Of a stretch of DNA of 64,000 nucleotides, positions 50,132 to 57,928 are shown piece by piece. The notes beneath the pieces were generated by a model. The model was not told the origin of the DNA. It did not search any database and worked only from the letters and a program-made list of their open reading frames with translations. This DNA is from Rhodoblastus sp963710275. GTDB lineage: Bacteria; Pseudomonadota; Alphaproteobacteria; Rhizobiales; Beijerinckiaceae. The DNA is taken from the NCBI GenBank assembly GCA_963710275.1, contig CAVPZS010000012.1, forward strand, positions 496,001 to 560,000, written 5' to 3'. The translations under genes were made by a program, and so were the position numbers. Positions within the stretch are counted from its first letter, which is position 1. Each line of letters begins with the position of its first letter.

Positions 50132-51322
50132 ATGAAGCGACTGTCGCTCGCCCTGGCGTATCTGCTCTGCCTCGCCTTCGCGCCTTTCGCCCGCGCGGAA
50201 GACATGATCGTGGAAAAGCGCGTGTTCGAGATGCCTGAACTCGCCACCCTCTCCGGCAAGACGATCAGGAACGTCAGGGTTGGATGGGAGGCCTACGGAA
50301 AGCTCAACGCCGACAAATCCAACGCCATCCTGGTGGCCCATTATTTTACCGGCAACAGCCACGCCGCCGGCAAATACGCCGCTGGTGACGCCGCCCCCGG
50401 CTATTGGGACGCGATCATCGGGCCGGGCAAGGCCGTCGACACCAATAAATATTATGTCATCTCCGCCGACACCCTGGTCAATCTCAATCCTGGCGATCCC
50501 CATGTCACCACCACGGGGCCGGCCAGCCCCGATCCCTCAACGGGAAAACCCTATGCGATGAGCTTTCCGGTGGTGACCATCGGCGATTTCGTCAATGTGC
50601 AAAAGGCGCTGGTCGACAGCCTCGGGATATCAAAACTCCATGCGGTCATGGGCGCTTCGATGGGCGGGCTGCAGACCTATGAATGGGCGGCCTCCTATCC
50701 CGACCGGGTCGAGCGCATCATTCCCGTCATCTCAGCGGCCACGCCGCATCCCTGGCTGATCGCCTGGACGAACATCTGGGCCAGCCCGATCCTGCTCGAT
50801 CCCAAATGGAATGGCGGCGATTATTATGGCAAGTCGCCTCCGGTCGACGGGCTCCGCTTGGCGCTGAAAATCGTCACGCTGCAAGCGCTTTATACCCAGT
50901 GGGCCGATCAGAAGGCCGGCGTGGCCTGGGCCGACGAGACGAAGAATCCGCTCGACGGCTTTGATGCGAAGTTCAAGATCGAGACGATGCTCGACGGCGC
51001 CGCCGCGGCGCGCGTCAAGGCCGCCGACGCCAATCATTTCCTCTATCTGGTCAAGGCCAACCAGACCTTTTTCCCCGGCGCGGCGGGGGGCGCCAAAAAC
51101 GCAGCGGAGGGGATCAAGCGGATCAAGGCCAAGACCCTGATCCTCTATTCGCCGAACGACCAGATCTTCCAGCCCGAATGGATCAAGGAGACGGAAACAG
51201 CCATCCGCGCCAATGGGACGGAGGTCGAAATCGCCGAAATCCAGGGCCCCCTCGGCCATTACAACGGCGTGGCCAATATCGCCCCGCTCGGCCCGAAGAT
51301 CGCGGATTTTTTACAGCGATAA
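50132..51322 (+). CDS. Exported MetX-like alpha/beta hydrolase
   Basis: 396 residues. An N-terminal signal peptide (KRLSLALAYLLCLAFAPFARA, cleavage after ARA) is followed by a homoserine O-acetyltransferase-like alpha/beta hydrolase fold: YFTGNSHAAG, the nucleophile elbow GASMGG, KTLILYSPNDQIF with the acid, and GPLGHYNG with the His. Cytosolic MetX has no signal, so this is probably a periplasmic esterase or acyltransferase rather than a methionine enzyme. ATG follows GGAGGAAAAG. No link to nif is seen. The 270 bases after it hold no gene I can detect. Confidence 0.85.
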   Translation: MKRLSLALAYLLCLAFAPFARAEDMIVEKRVFEMPELATLSGKTIRNVRVGWEAYGKLNADKSNAILVAHYFTGNSHAAGKYAAGDAAPGYWDAIIGPGKAVDTNKYYVISADTLVNLNPGDPHVTTTGPASPDPSTGKPYAMSFPVVTIGDFVNVQKALVDSLGISKLHAVMGASMGGLQTYEWAASYPDRVERIIPVISAATPHPWLIAWTNIWASPILLDPKWNGGDYYGKSPPVDGLRLALKIVTLQALYTQWADQKAGVAWADETKNPLDGFDAKFKIETMLDGAAAARVKAADANHFLYLVKANQTFFPGAAGGAKNAAEGIKRIKAKTLILYSPNDQIFQPEWIKETETAIRANGTEVEIAEIQGPLGHYNGVANIAPLGPKIADFLQR

Positions 51323-51592
51323 GGGAATGGCGCAAATCGGCGGCGGGAAGCGGACGGCCGCGAACGACGGCGGCAAGGGCGGCTTGGCACAAAATTGCCG
51401 ACGCTGCCGTCGAAGCGCAAGTCCGGCGCAAGGTCAGACATGCTAAATCGTATTGTGGTCGATCTCTAGCCGATCGCGGATGCTAACTTGATCCCGGTCG
51501 ATGAACTGGGATTTTTTCTTTGCAATTCGCAGTTGGCCGAACTGTGCAAGGTAGCGCTAATACGCGTTGCAACTCGAATCCCTTGATGGCCT

Positions 51593-52609
51593 ATGACTTC
51601 TCGCCTGTTCACGCCCGCCGCTCTTGTTGGTCTCCTTGAGCAACATGTTACGCCAACCTTTGTTCTCGACGAACAAGGCCGCGTCGCCGTGTGGAACAAG
51701 GCCTGTGAGATGCTGACGGGGTTGGACGCCGCCTCCGTTGTCGGCACTTCCGATCATTGGAAAGCCTTCTATACGACCCCGCGCCCCTGCCTCGCCGATC
51801 TCGTTCTCACCGACAAGATCGAAGCCGTCACTGAACTCTACTCGACGTTCTCGCACTGTACGACAAGCGAAACGGCGATTTCAGTCGACATTTGGTGCAA
51901 CCTCCCCTTGACTGGGCGGCGCGCCTATCTCACGGCCGTCGCAACGCCCATCTACGATACCGACTGGCAAATCATCGGCGTGATGGAAACTGTGACCGAC
52001 AATACGCGCGTCATGGACGTCGAAACCCAATTGCGCGATCTCGCCGGCGTCGATGGCCTGACAGGTCTGGCCAACAGGCGAATATTCAACGCCACGCTCG
52101 CCAAGGAATGGAGGCGATCGATCCGGTCCGGCATCGCGCTGTCGCTTCTCATGATCGATATCGACCATTTCAAGCAGTATAATGACAGCTTCGGCCATCA
52201 GGGCGGCGACAAATGTTTGGTCGCAGTCGCTCAGAGCATCGCTGAGAGTGTTCAGCGCGCCGGTGACTTCGCAGCTCGCTACGGCGGCGAAGAATTCGCG
52301 GTTATCCTGCCAATCACAGATGAGGCCGGCGCCCGAGGCGTCGCCGAAGATATCCGCGCCCGCCTGGAGCAGCGCGCCATAAACCATCCATTGAGCAGCG
52401 TCGGCCCGCACGTAACAGTCTCTATCGGCAGGGCGACCATGACTCCCATGGCCGATGAGCAGCCCGAAAAGATTGTATCCCTGGCCGACATGGGCCTCTA
52501 TCAAGCGAAAAGTCTCGGCAGAAACCGAGTGTGCACTTGCGACGAGGGGCGGTTTGGCGTGTTGAAAACGGTCGCTTTGCCGGGAAGCCAAAATAACTTC
52601 GCAGGCTGA
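51593..52609 (+). CDS. PAS-GGDEF diguanylate cyclase
   Basis: 338 residues: PAS sensor (about 15-135, VTPTFVLDEQGRVAVWNKACEMLTG, GVMETVTDNT) and a GGDEF domain (about 150-315) with LTGLANRRIF, LMIDIDHFKQYNDSFGHQGGD and the active GGEEF. It synthesises cyclic di-GMP. No RxxD inhibitory site precedes GGEEF, as far as I can see. It starts a patch (51.6-53.6 kb) with more mixed codon use than the nif genes, so it was probably inserted separately. Confidence 0.92.
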   Translation: MTSRLFTPAALVGLLEQHVTPTFVLDEQGRVAVWNKACEMLTGLDAASVVGTSDHWKAFYTTPRPCLADLVLTDKIEAVTELYSTFSHCTTSETAISVDIWCNLPLTGRRAYLTAVATPIYDTDWQIIGVMETVTDNTRVMDVETQLRDLAGVDGLTGLANRRIFNATLAKEWRRSIRSGIALSLLMIDIDHFKQYNDSFGHQGGDKCLVAVAQSIAESVQRAGDFAARYGGEEFAVILPITDEAGARGVAEDIRARLEQRAINHPLSSVGPHVTVSIGRATMTPMADEQPEKIVSLADMGLYQAKSLGRNRVCTCDEGRFGVLKTVALPGSQNNFAG

Positions 52610-52619
52610 ATGAATTACG

Positions 52620-52830
52620 CGGACCGGCGCGCGAATGATCATCCTCGCGCGCAAGCGCCGCGCGGGTGCCTTCAAGCGGGGTGTCGGAGTCGATCGGTTT
52701 TACTAGAAAATCGAACGCTCCAAGCTTCGTCGCCTCGATTGCAAACGTAGCTGCGCTCACATACCTGAGCAATCGGGATACTTCCGGCGGCTCAGCGTCG
52801 TCTTCAGTGCGCGGTTTGGATGGCCTGCGA
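52620..52830 (-). pseudogene. Fragment of a response-regulator receiver domain
   Basis: The minus strand reads a receiver C-terminal half: YVSAATFAIEATKLGAFDFLVKPIDSDTPLEG, with the conserved LGA-x-DFLVKP. The preceding strand with the phosphoacceptor Asp and any output domain are missing, and no start is usable. It is a decayed remnant lying between the diguanylate cyclase and the next gene. Confidence 0.65.
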
Positions 52831-52912
52831 CAATTTGCCTATTTATATTGAGCGTCAAAAGTGGTCAATTGGTCGTAAAATCTGGATCGCATGTTTGATA
52901 GGTTGATCATTC

Positions 52913-53554
52913 ATGAATGATATACTTGACAAAATCTTCATCGAGCAGGCCGACATTGACGTCGATACACTTGCTAATTTGGGCCCTCTTCGGCCTCTAG
53001 CGGGTGTTTGGGAAGGCTCGAAAAGCCTGGACGTTAATCCATTCATCGGCGGCGAGCGGCGGCAGAGATACGTCGAGCACATCGAACTTCAACCAATCGA
53101 TCCCCAGTCCAATGGCCCGCAACTCTTCTATGGCCTCCGCTACCACAGCCATATTGTGAAGCCGGGCGAGGTGGAGACCTATCACGACCAAGTCGGTTAC
53201 TGGCTGTGGGAACCCGCGACTGGATTGCTCACCCATACCCTGACCATTCCCCGAGGCCAAACTGTCCTCGCATCTGGCCGCGCAGCTGCGGACTCTTTGC
53301 GTTTTGAAGTTTCGGCAGCTCGGGGTTCGACGGTGAACGGCATCTGCTCCACACCGTTTCTTGAAGAGGCATTCCGTACAGACTCGTTCACGATGACCGT
53401 GACGATCAATTCGGACGGCACATGGTCTTACTTCGAAGACACCGTGCTGAACATACAAGGGCGTGATCAACCGTTTCATCACACCGATAAAAACACGCTC
53501 AGCCGGATCGCGGAGGCAACGCCGAATCCTCTCGCTCTGAGTTCTTCCGAATAA
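52913..53554 (+). CDS. Heme-binding beta-barrel (nitrobindin/FABP-like) protein
   Basis: 213 residues. LAGVWEGSKSLDVNPFI near residue 30 is the GxWxG start of the nitrobindin/FABP-like barrel, followed by beta strands (RYVEHIELQPI, YHDQVGYWLWEPATGLLTHTLTIPRG, SFTMTVTINSDGTWSYFEDTVLNI) and a late His pair (PFHHTDKN) as in heme-binding members. It could bind heme and NO or a hydrophobic ligand. The ribosome site is weak; the gene is A/T-richer than its nif neighbours. Confidence 0.8.
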   Translation: MNDILDKIFIEQADIDVDTLANLGPLRPLAGVWEGSKSLDVNPFIGGERRQRYVEHIELQPIDPQSNGPQLFYGLRYHSHIVKPGEVETYHDQVGYWLWEPATGLLTHTLTIPRGQTVLASGRAAADSLRFEVSAARGSTVNGICSTPFLEEAFRTDSFTMTVTINSDGTWSYFEDTVLNIQGRDQPFHHTDKNTLSRIAEATPNPLALSSSE

Positions 53555-53711
53555 AGAAAATTGTCATGCGAAATATAGTCAGCGCACCAGTATTCCTATC
53601 AACAGGAGGACCGGTTCGCGCCCATGAGCAGGCGTTCGCCACCGCACGCTGAATCGTCTCCTTTGAGCCGAACGCGGTCATCGTATCAAGGCCGAAGTAT
53701 TATCATAATAG

Positions 53712-53951
53712 CTAAAGCGGCACGCCGAAAAAATCTTCTTCGTCGCCGCCCCAGACGCAATGCAGATTGAAGGCATTGCGCCAGATTTGCTGTTCGGCTG
53801 CAGCGGCTTCCCGATAGCCGAGCGCGCCCTCGGGCGCATCCGCCAGGAGCCAGGCCTTGCCATTGCGCAAGAAGCGCTGCAGCGCCTTCATGTCATTGGG
53901 CCGCACCACGCATTTCGGCGCCTCGTCAACGAGAATGGTCATGGGAACCAA
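53712..53951 (-). CDS. Small protein at the end of the nifSV operon (A)
   Basis: About 79 residues: TILVDEAPKCVVRPNDMKALQRFLRNGKAWLLADAPEGALGYREAAAAEQQIWRNAF. No family recognised. A good AGGAGG stands before a TTG at 53951; an ATG 3 codons later is the alternative. One Cys near the N-terminus and one near the C-terminus. It follows the small gene at 54012 on the same strand and is probably the last gene of iscA-nifS-nifV. Confidence 0.65.
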   Translation of the reverse strand: MVPMTILVDEAPKCVVRPNDMKALQRFLRNGKAWLLADAPEGALGYREAAAAEQQIWRNAFNLHCVWGGDEEDFFGVPL

Positions 53952-54011
53952 TCCGGATCCTCCTCGCGCATCGTCGCAAAAGCGGGTTCGCGTCTTGCCA
54001 TGGAATTGGCG

Positions 54012-54251
54012 TCAGAACCCTTCCTTGGGGCTGCCCCATGAGTGCGAGCCGGGTACGAGTTCGGCCTTGATTCCCGCCTTTTCGATATCGGCAAGCGTCT
54101 TGTAGAGCGTCGCCTCGTGGATCAGCGCCCCGGTCTTGCTCATGACGGCGACATAGCGCGCAGGCCTGTCCACTTCGCAGGCATAGCCGCCCCCGGGATC
54201 GTCCGTGCTGCGCAATGCGCCGTTCCAGTCGACGAAATAGCCTTCGCTCAT
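54012..54251 (-). CDS. Small protein after nifV (B)
   Basis: 79 residues: MSEGYFVDWNGALRSTDDPGGGYACEVDRPARYVAVMSKTGALIHEATLYKTLADIEKAGIKAELVPG. No family recognised. It starts 15 bases beyond the nifV stop (54267), with GAGGGACAG before the ATG. Likely cotranscribed with nifV; role unknown. Confidence 0.68.
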   Translation of the reverse strand: MSEGYFVDWNGALRSTDDPGGGYACEVDRPARYVAVMSKTGALIHEATLYKTLADIEKAGIKAELVPGSHSWGSPKEGF

Positions 54252-54266
54252 CTGTCCCTCGCCTCT

Positions 54267-55428
54267 TCAGACCGTCTCGCCCTGCCGCGCGTGCGCGGAA
54301 ATCTCCTCGCGCGCCAATTGCCGGACCCGGGCTTCCGGCACCAGAGTCTTGGTCGAGCTTGGCGATGTTCTTCACCCGCGCCAGCACGGCCGCGCCGACC
54401 TTGCCGTCGAGTTCCAGGCCGGCGGCGGCGCAGATGGAGCGCAGCGCCGCGAGGCCCGAATGCTTGCCGATCACCACCTTGTGGCGGCGGCCGAGCAGGG
54501 CCGGGTCGAGCCCCTGGTAGGTGCGCACGTCGGACAGCAATCCCGCGACATGGATGCCGGATTCATGGGTGAAGATATCGGCGCCGACAATCGGCTTCGC
54601 ACGGGGAATGTTTTCGCGCGCCGCATGGGCGACAAGCCTCGCCAACCGCTCCAGCCGCGCGGGATCGACGCCCGTCCGCGCCTCGGCGGTCCGGGGCAGG
54701 GCGACGCAGACTTCCTCCAGCGGCGCATTGCCGGCGCGCTCGCCAAGGCCCAGCACCGTGACGCTGGCGTGGCTGGCGCCGGCGCGAATGGCGGCCAGCG
54801 TATTGGCGGTGGCGAGGCCGAGATCGTTATGGCCGTGGAACTCGACGGCAAGGCCGGTCTCGTCACGCAGCCGTTTGATATATTCATAGGTCGAGAAGGG
54901 ATCGAGCAGGCCGAGCGTGTCGGCGAAACGGAAACGGAACACGCCGAGCCGCTCGGCGGCGCCGGCGATCAGCGCTATGTCGCGCAGATCGGCGCGGGAG
55001 GAATCCTCGCCGCCCAGCGCCACTTCCAGGCCGCGCTCGCGGGCGTAGGAAATCACCCGCGTGACGCGCTGCGCGACCTCCTGCGGTTCGGCCTTCAACT
55101 TCACCCGCATTTGCAGGCGCGACATGGGCGCGGAAATATTGACCGTCTTGACCCCGGCGCTCAGCGCGGCGTCGACGTCGGCCTCGCTCAACCGGCACCA
55201 GGCGGTGACGCGCAAGGGCAGGTTTTCCCCGACGATCGCGCCGATGGCCTCGACTTCCTCTTCGCCCATGGCCGGGGTGCCGGCCTCGATCTCGTCCACG
55301 CCGGCGGCCGCCAGTTCGCGCGCGATGGCGAGCTTTTCGGAAAGCGAGAACACCACGCCCGGCGCCTGTTCGCCGTCGCGCAAGGTCGTGTCGTTGATCG
55401 AAATCCTGTGGGAAACAGCAAGCGTCAT
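54267..55428 (-). CDS. nifV: NifV homocitrate synthase (one frameshift)
   Basis: Condenses acetyl-CoA with 2-oxoglutarate to (R)-homocitrate, the organic ligand of FeMo-co. INDTTLRDGEQAPGVVFSL is the DRE-TIM start, with the metal-binding HGHNDLGLA and the C-terminal HESGIHVAG and IGKHSG. The frame breaks near 54352; the alternative frame then reads TKTLVPEARVRQLAREEI to the stop at 54267, giving a normal length of about 386. ATG 55428 follows TGAGG. It lies 8 bases after nifS. Confidence 0.95.
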
Positions 55429-55436
55429 GGCGCGCC

Positions 55437-56606
55437 TCACGCAATTTTCTTCTGGCGGGTTTCGGACCACAGCGGCGATTTCTCGCGCGCCGTCTCGATC
55501 AGTCCGGGAAGAATTTCGAGCACGCGGTCGATATCCGCCTCGCTCGTCTCGCGCGACAGCGAGAAGCGGATGGCGCCCTGCAAGGCGACGGGTGGGAGAT
55601 TCATCGCGCGCAGCACGTGGCTCGGCTCCATCGAACCGGAGGCGCAGGCCGAACCGGAGGAGGCAGCGATCCCCGCGCGGTCGAGATGATGCAGAACGGC
55701 CTCGCCATCAGCGCAGTCGAAGGCGACATTGCAGGTGTTGGGCAGGCGTGTCGCGCCGCCATTGACCCTCACCATCGGAATCCCTGCGAGAATTCCCAGT
55801 TCCAGCCGGTCGCGGAGCTGCTTTACGCGCGCCATGTCGGCCGTCATGCAAATTTCCGCCGCCGCGCCGATGCCGATGATCCCCGGGATGTTTTCGGTGC
55901 CGGCGCGCCGCCCGCGCTCCTGCTTGCCGCCGCGAAACAGGGGCGTGAGCTTGACGCCCTTCCTGACATAAAGCGCGCCGATCCCCTTGGGCCCGTGGAG
56001 CTTGTGGCCGGACAGCGAGAGCATGTCGATGTCCGAACCCTTCAGCGCCAGCGGAAGCTTGCCGACGGCCTGCACCGCGTCGCTATGGAACAGTGCGCCC
56101 GCCTTTTTGGCGAGGGCCGCCAACGCCTCCACCGGGAAAATGACGCCGGTCTCGTTGTTGGCCCATTGGATCGTGACCAGCGCCGTCCTTTCGGACAAGG
56201 CGCTGCTGAAACCGTCGAGATCGAGCTGGCCCTGCGCATCGACGCCGATGACATGGATTTTCGCGCGCCCGGTTTTTTCCAGCCATTGGCACAGGTTGAG
56301 CACGGCCGGATGCTCTACCGCGCTGGTGACGATTTCGTTGCGCCCTGATGTCTCGAGCGCCGAAAGGATCGCGGTTGTGTTGGACTCGGTGCCCCCGGAG
56401 GTGAAGACCAGTTCATGGTCATGCTCGGCGCCGAGCAGGCTCTGCACCTTTTGCCGCGCCGCTTTCATCGCCGGGGCGACATGGGCGCCGAATTCATGGG
56501 TCGAAGACGGATTGCCGAAGGACTCGGTGAAGAAGGGCAGCATGGCCTCGACCACCTTGGGATCGACCCGCGTGGTGGCGTTATTGTCGAGATAGACCGT
56601 CGCCAT
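55437..56606 (-). CDS. nifS: NifS cysteine desulfurase
   Basis: Group I PLP cysteine desulfurase supplying sulfur for nitrogenase clusters. YLDNNATTRVDPKVVEAM start, PLP lysine in SLSGHKLHGPKG, and catalytic Cys in SSGSACASGSMEPSHVL. 389 residues, intact. It lies between iscA (upstream) and nifV. The island thus has both NifS and SufS under nif control. Confidence 0.97.
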   Translation of the reverse strand: MATVYLDNNATTRVDPKVVEAMLPFFTESFGNPSSTHEFGAHVAPAMKAARQKVQSLLGAEHDHELVFTSGGTESNTTAILSALETSGRNEIVTSAVEHPAVLNLCQWLEKTGRAKIHVIGVDAQGQLDLDGFSSALSERTALVTIQWANNETGVIFPVEALAALAKKAGALFHSDAVQAVGKLPLALKGSDIDMLSLSGHKLHGPKGIGALYVRKGVKLTPLFRGGKQERGRRAGTENIPGIIGIGAAAEICMTADMARVKQLRDRLELGILAGIPMVRVNGGATRLPNTCNVAFDCADGEAVLHHLDRAGIAASSGSACASGSMEPSHVLRAMNLPPVALQGAIRFSLSRETSEADIDRVLEILPGLIETAREKSPLWSETRQKKIA

Positions 56607-56631
56607 GGCGCGCTCCGTGCTTATCCAGAAT

Positions 56632-56952
56632 TCAGCCGAACGACTTTCCGCAGCCGCATTGCGACGTGGCGTTGGGGTTTTCGAAAGTGAAGCCGGATTT
56701 TTCCAGCGAGCTGACGAAGTCGACCTTCATGCCGTTCACGAGGCCGGCGGAGAGGTCGTCGATGAATATTTTCACGCCATCGGCGTCGACGACGGCGTCG
56801 CCATCGCGCGCCTCGGTCTCCAGCTCCATCTTGTAGGAGAAGCCGGCGCAGCCGCCTGCTTCGACCTGGATGCGCAACCCTTCGGCCGGCGTTTTGGCGG
56901 TGGCGAGAATGGTCCTGGCCGCGGAAAGGGCGTCGGGCGTAAGAACGATCAT
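56632..56952 (-). CDS. IscA-family Fe-S carrier (copy 3)
   Basis: 106-residue A-type carrier (IscA-nif type) with GGCAGFSY and the C-terminal QCGCGKSFG cysteines, all three ligands intact. ATG 56952 (MIVLTPDALS) follows GGAGCC. It is first in the nifS-nifV operon and has the best promoter of the minus strand. Confidence 0.95.
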   Translation of the reverse strand: MIVLTPDALSAARTILATAKTPAEGLRIQVEAGGCAGFSYKMELETEARDGDAVVDADGVKIFIDDLSAGLVNGMKVDFVSSLEKSGFTFENPNATSQCGCGKSFG

Positions 56953-57008
56953 GAAAAGGCTCCGGGTCCGGATTTCCCACGGGGAACGTCCGGTTTTCGA
57001 TGTTAGGA

Positions 57009-57023
57009 GCAACGAATGTGCCA
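57009..57023 (-). promoter_or_regulatory. sigma-54 promoter of iscA-nifS-nifV
   Basis: Minus strand TGGCACATTCGTTGC then T, near-perfect -24/-12, 57 bases before the iscA ATG. Confidence 0.93.
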
Positions 57024-57063
57024 AGGTCGGGAACAGATGCCGTTGAAAAATCATCGAAATTTT

Positions 57064-57079
57064 TGTCGCGTTTGCGACA
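57064..57079. promoter_or_regulatory. NifA site for iscA-nifS-nifV
   Basis: TGTCGCGTTTGCGACA, exact TGT-N10-ACA with extended arms, 41 bases above the -24, rather close. Confidence 0.8.
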
Positions 57080-57213
57080 GGACGCGGAGCCGGGCCGCCG
57101 CGCCTCGGGCAAGGTCAAACACTAAAATTTACGTAGCATCGTTTGCCGTGTTTCAGGTCTTGTTGACTTCTGACTGCTAAGATGACGTTGCGTCAAATAG
57201 CGGATTTGCTTAA

Positions 57214-57894
57214 ATGTCTGAGCAGAATTTAGATTTTTCTTCAGATCAGGCCGCCGGCGCGCCGTGTTCGCAGCCGAGGCTCCCCCTGCCCCTGGCCCGA
57301 AGCCGCCTGGTTTTCAATGCGGCGCTGGCGTCGGTCGCGGCCTTTGGATTTATTCCCGCGGCAAGCTCCTGGGAAACCCGGTTCGGCTGGTCGCTGCTCG
57401 GCCTGTGCGTTTCCCTGCTTTGCGTGGCGATCGGGCTCATGCAGCTTTGGCCGCTGCTGTTTCCGCCAAATCTCGCCGAGTTCGCGCCCGAGGGCCTGAC
57501 GGCGCCCGCCCTTTTCAAAGGCGTCATTCCCTGGACGCTGATCCGCCGCTGCGAAAAGCCAGGCGGCAAAATGGGCTCCAGCCTGCGCATTTACGTCGAA
57601 GAGGGCGCCTATGACGGCGTTACGCGCCGGGCCGTCTGGCTTTTGCGCTCCAAAACTTTCGATCTCGAACTGGCCTTTGGCAATATCGACCGCCAGAAGG
57701 CGTTCGAAGCCTGCTCCGCTTTCATCGCCGCCGCGCGGCGAGACGCGCCGGCTGGCGTCTTCGCCTACGGCCGGCGCCGGGGCGACAATACGCTTGAAAC
57801 CATCCAGAAAGGCGAGGCGGCCGCGCTTTGGTTCGCAGTGCTGCTGTGCCTGCTGGTCGCCGGCCAGATGATCTATGACCATGGTTTGATCTGA
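57214..57894 (+). CDS. Predicted membrane protein of unknown function
   Basis: 226 residues with two adjacent membrane segments (about 34-52 and 58-82, FGWSLLGLCVSLLCVAIGLMQLWPLLF) and one C-terminal (about 205-220, ALWFAVLLCLLVAGQMIY). The middle 110 residues (LRIYVEEGAYDGVTRRAVWLLRSKTFDLELAFGNIDRQKAFEACSAFI) are soluble. No family recognised. It marks the border of the nif island before smc. Confidence 0.75.
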   Translation: MSEQNLDFSSDQAAGAPCSQPRLPLPLARSRLVFNAALASVAAFGFIPAASSWETRFGWSLLGLCVSLLCVAIGLMQLWPLLFPPNLAEFAPEGLTAPALFKGVIPWTLIRRCEKPGGKMGSSLRIYVEEGAYDGVTRRAVWLLRSKTFDLELAFGNIDRQKAFEACSAFIAAARRDAPAGVFAYGRRRGDNTLETIQKGEAAALWFAVLLCLLVAGQMIYDHGLI

Positions 57895-57928
57895 GCGGGT
57901 AAACTTTCTGCGCGGAAACTTGTCGGCT

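Noticed and set aside
51384..51400. TGGCAC-like element followed by TTGC upstream of the diguanylate cyclase
   Set aside because: The spacing is GG-N9-GC, one short, no NifA site is near, and the downstream gene is not nif-related.
57160..57190. TTGACT and TAAGAT as a sigma-70 promoter before 57214
   Set aside because: Only 9 bases separate the hexamers; the spacing is far too short.
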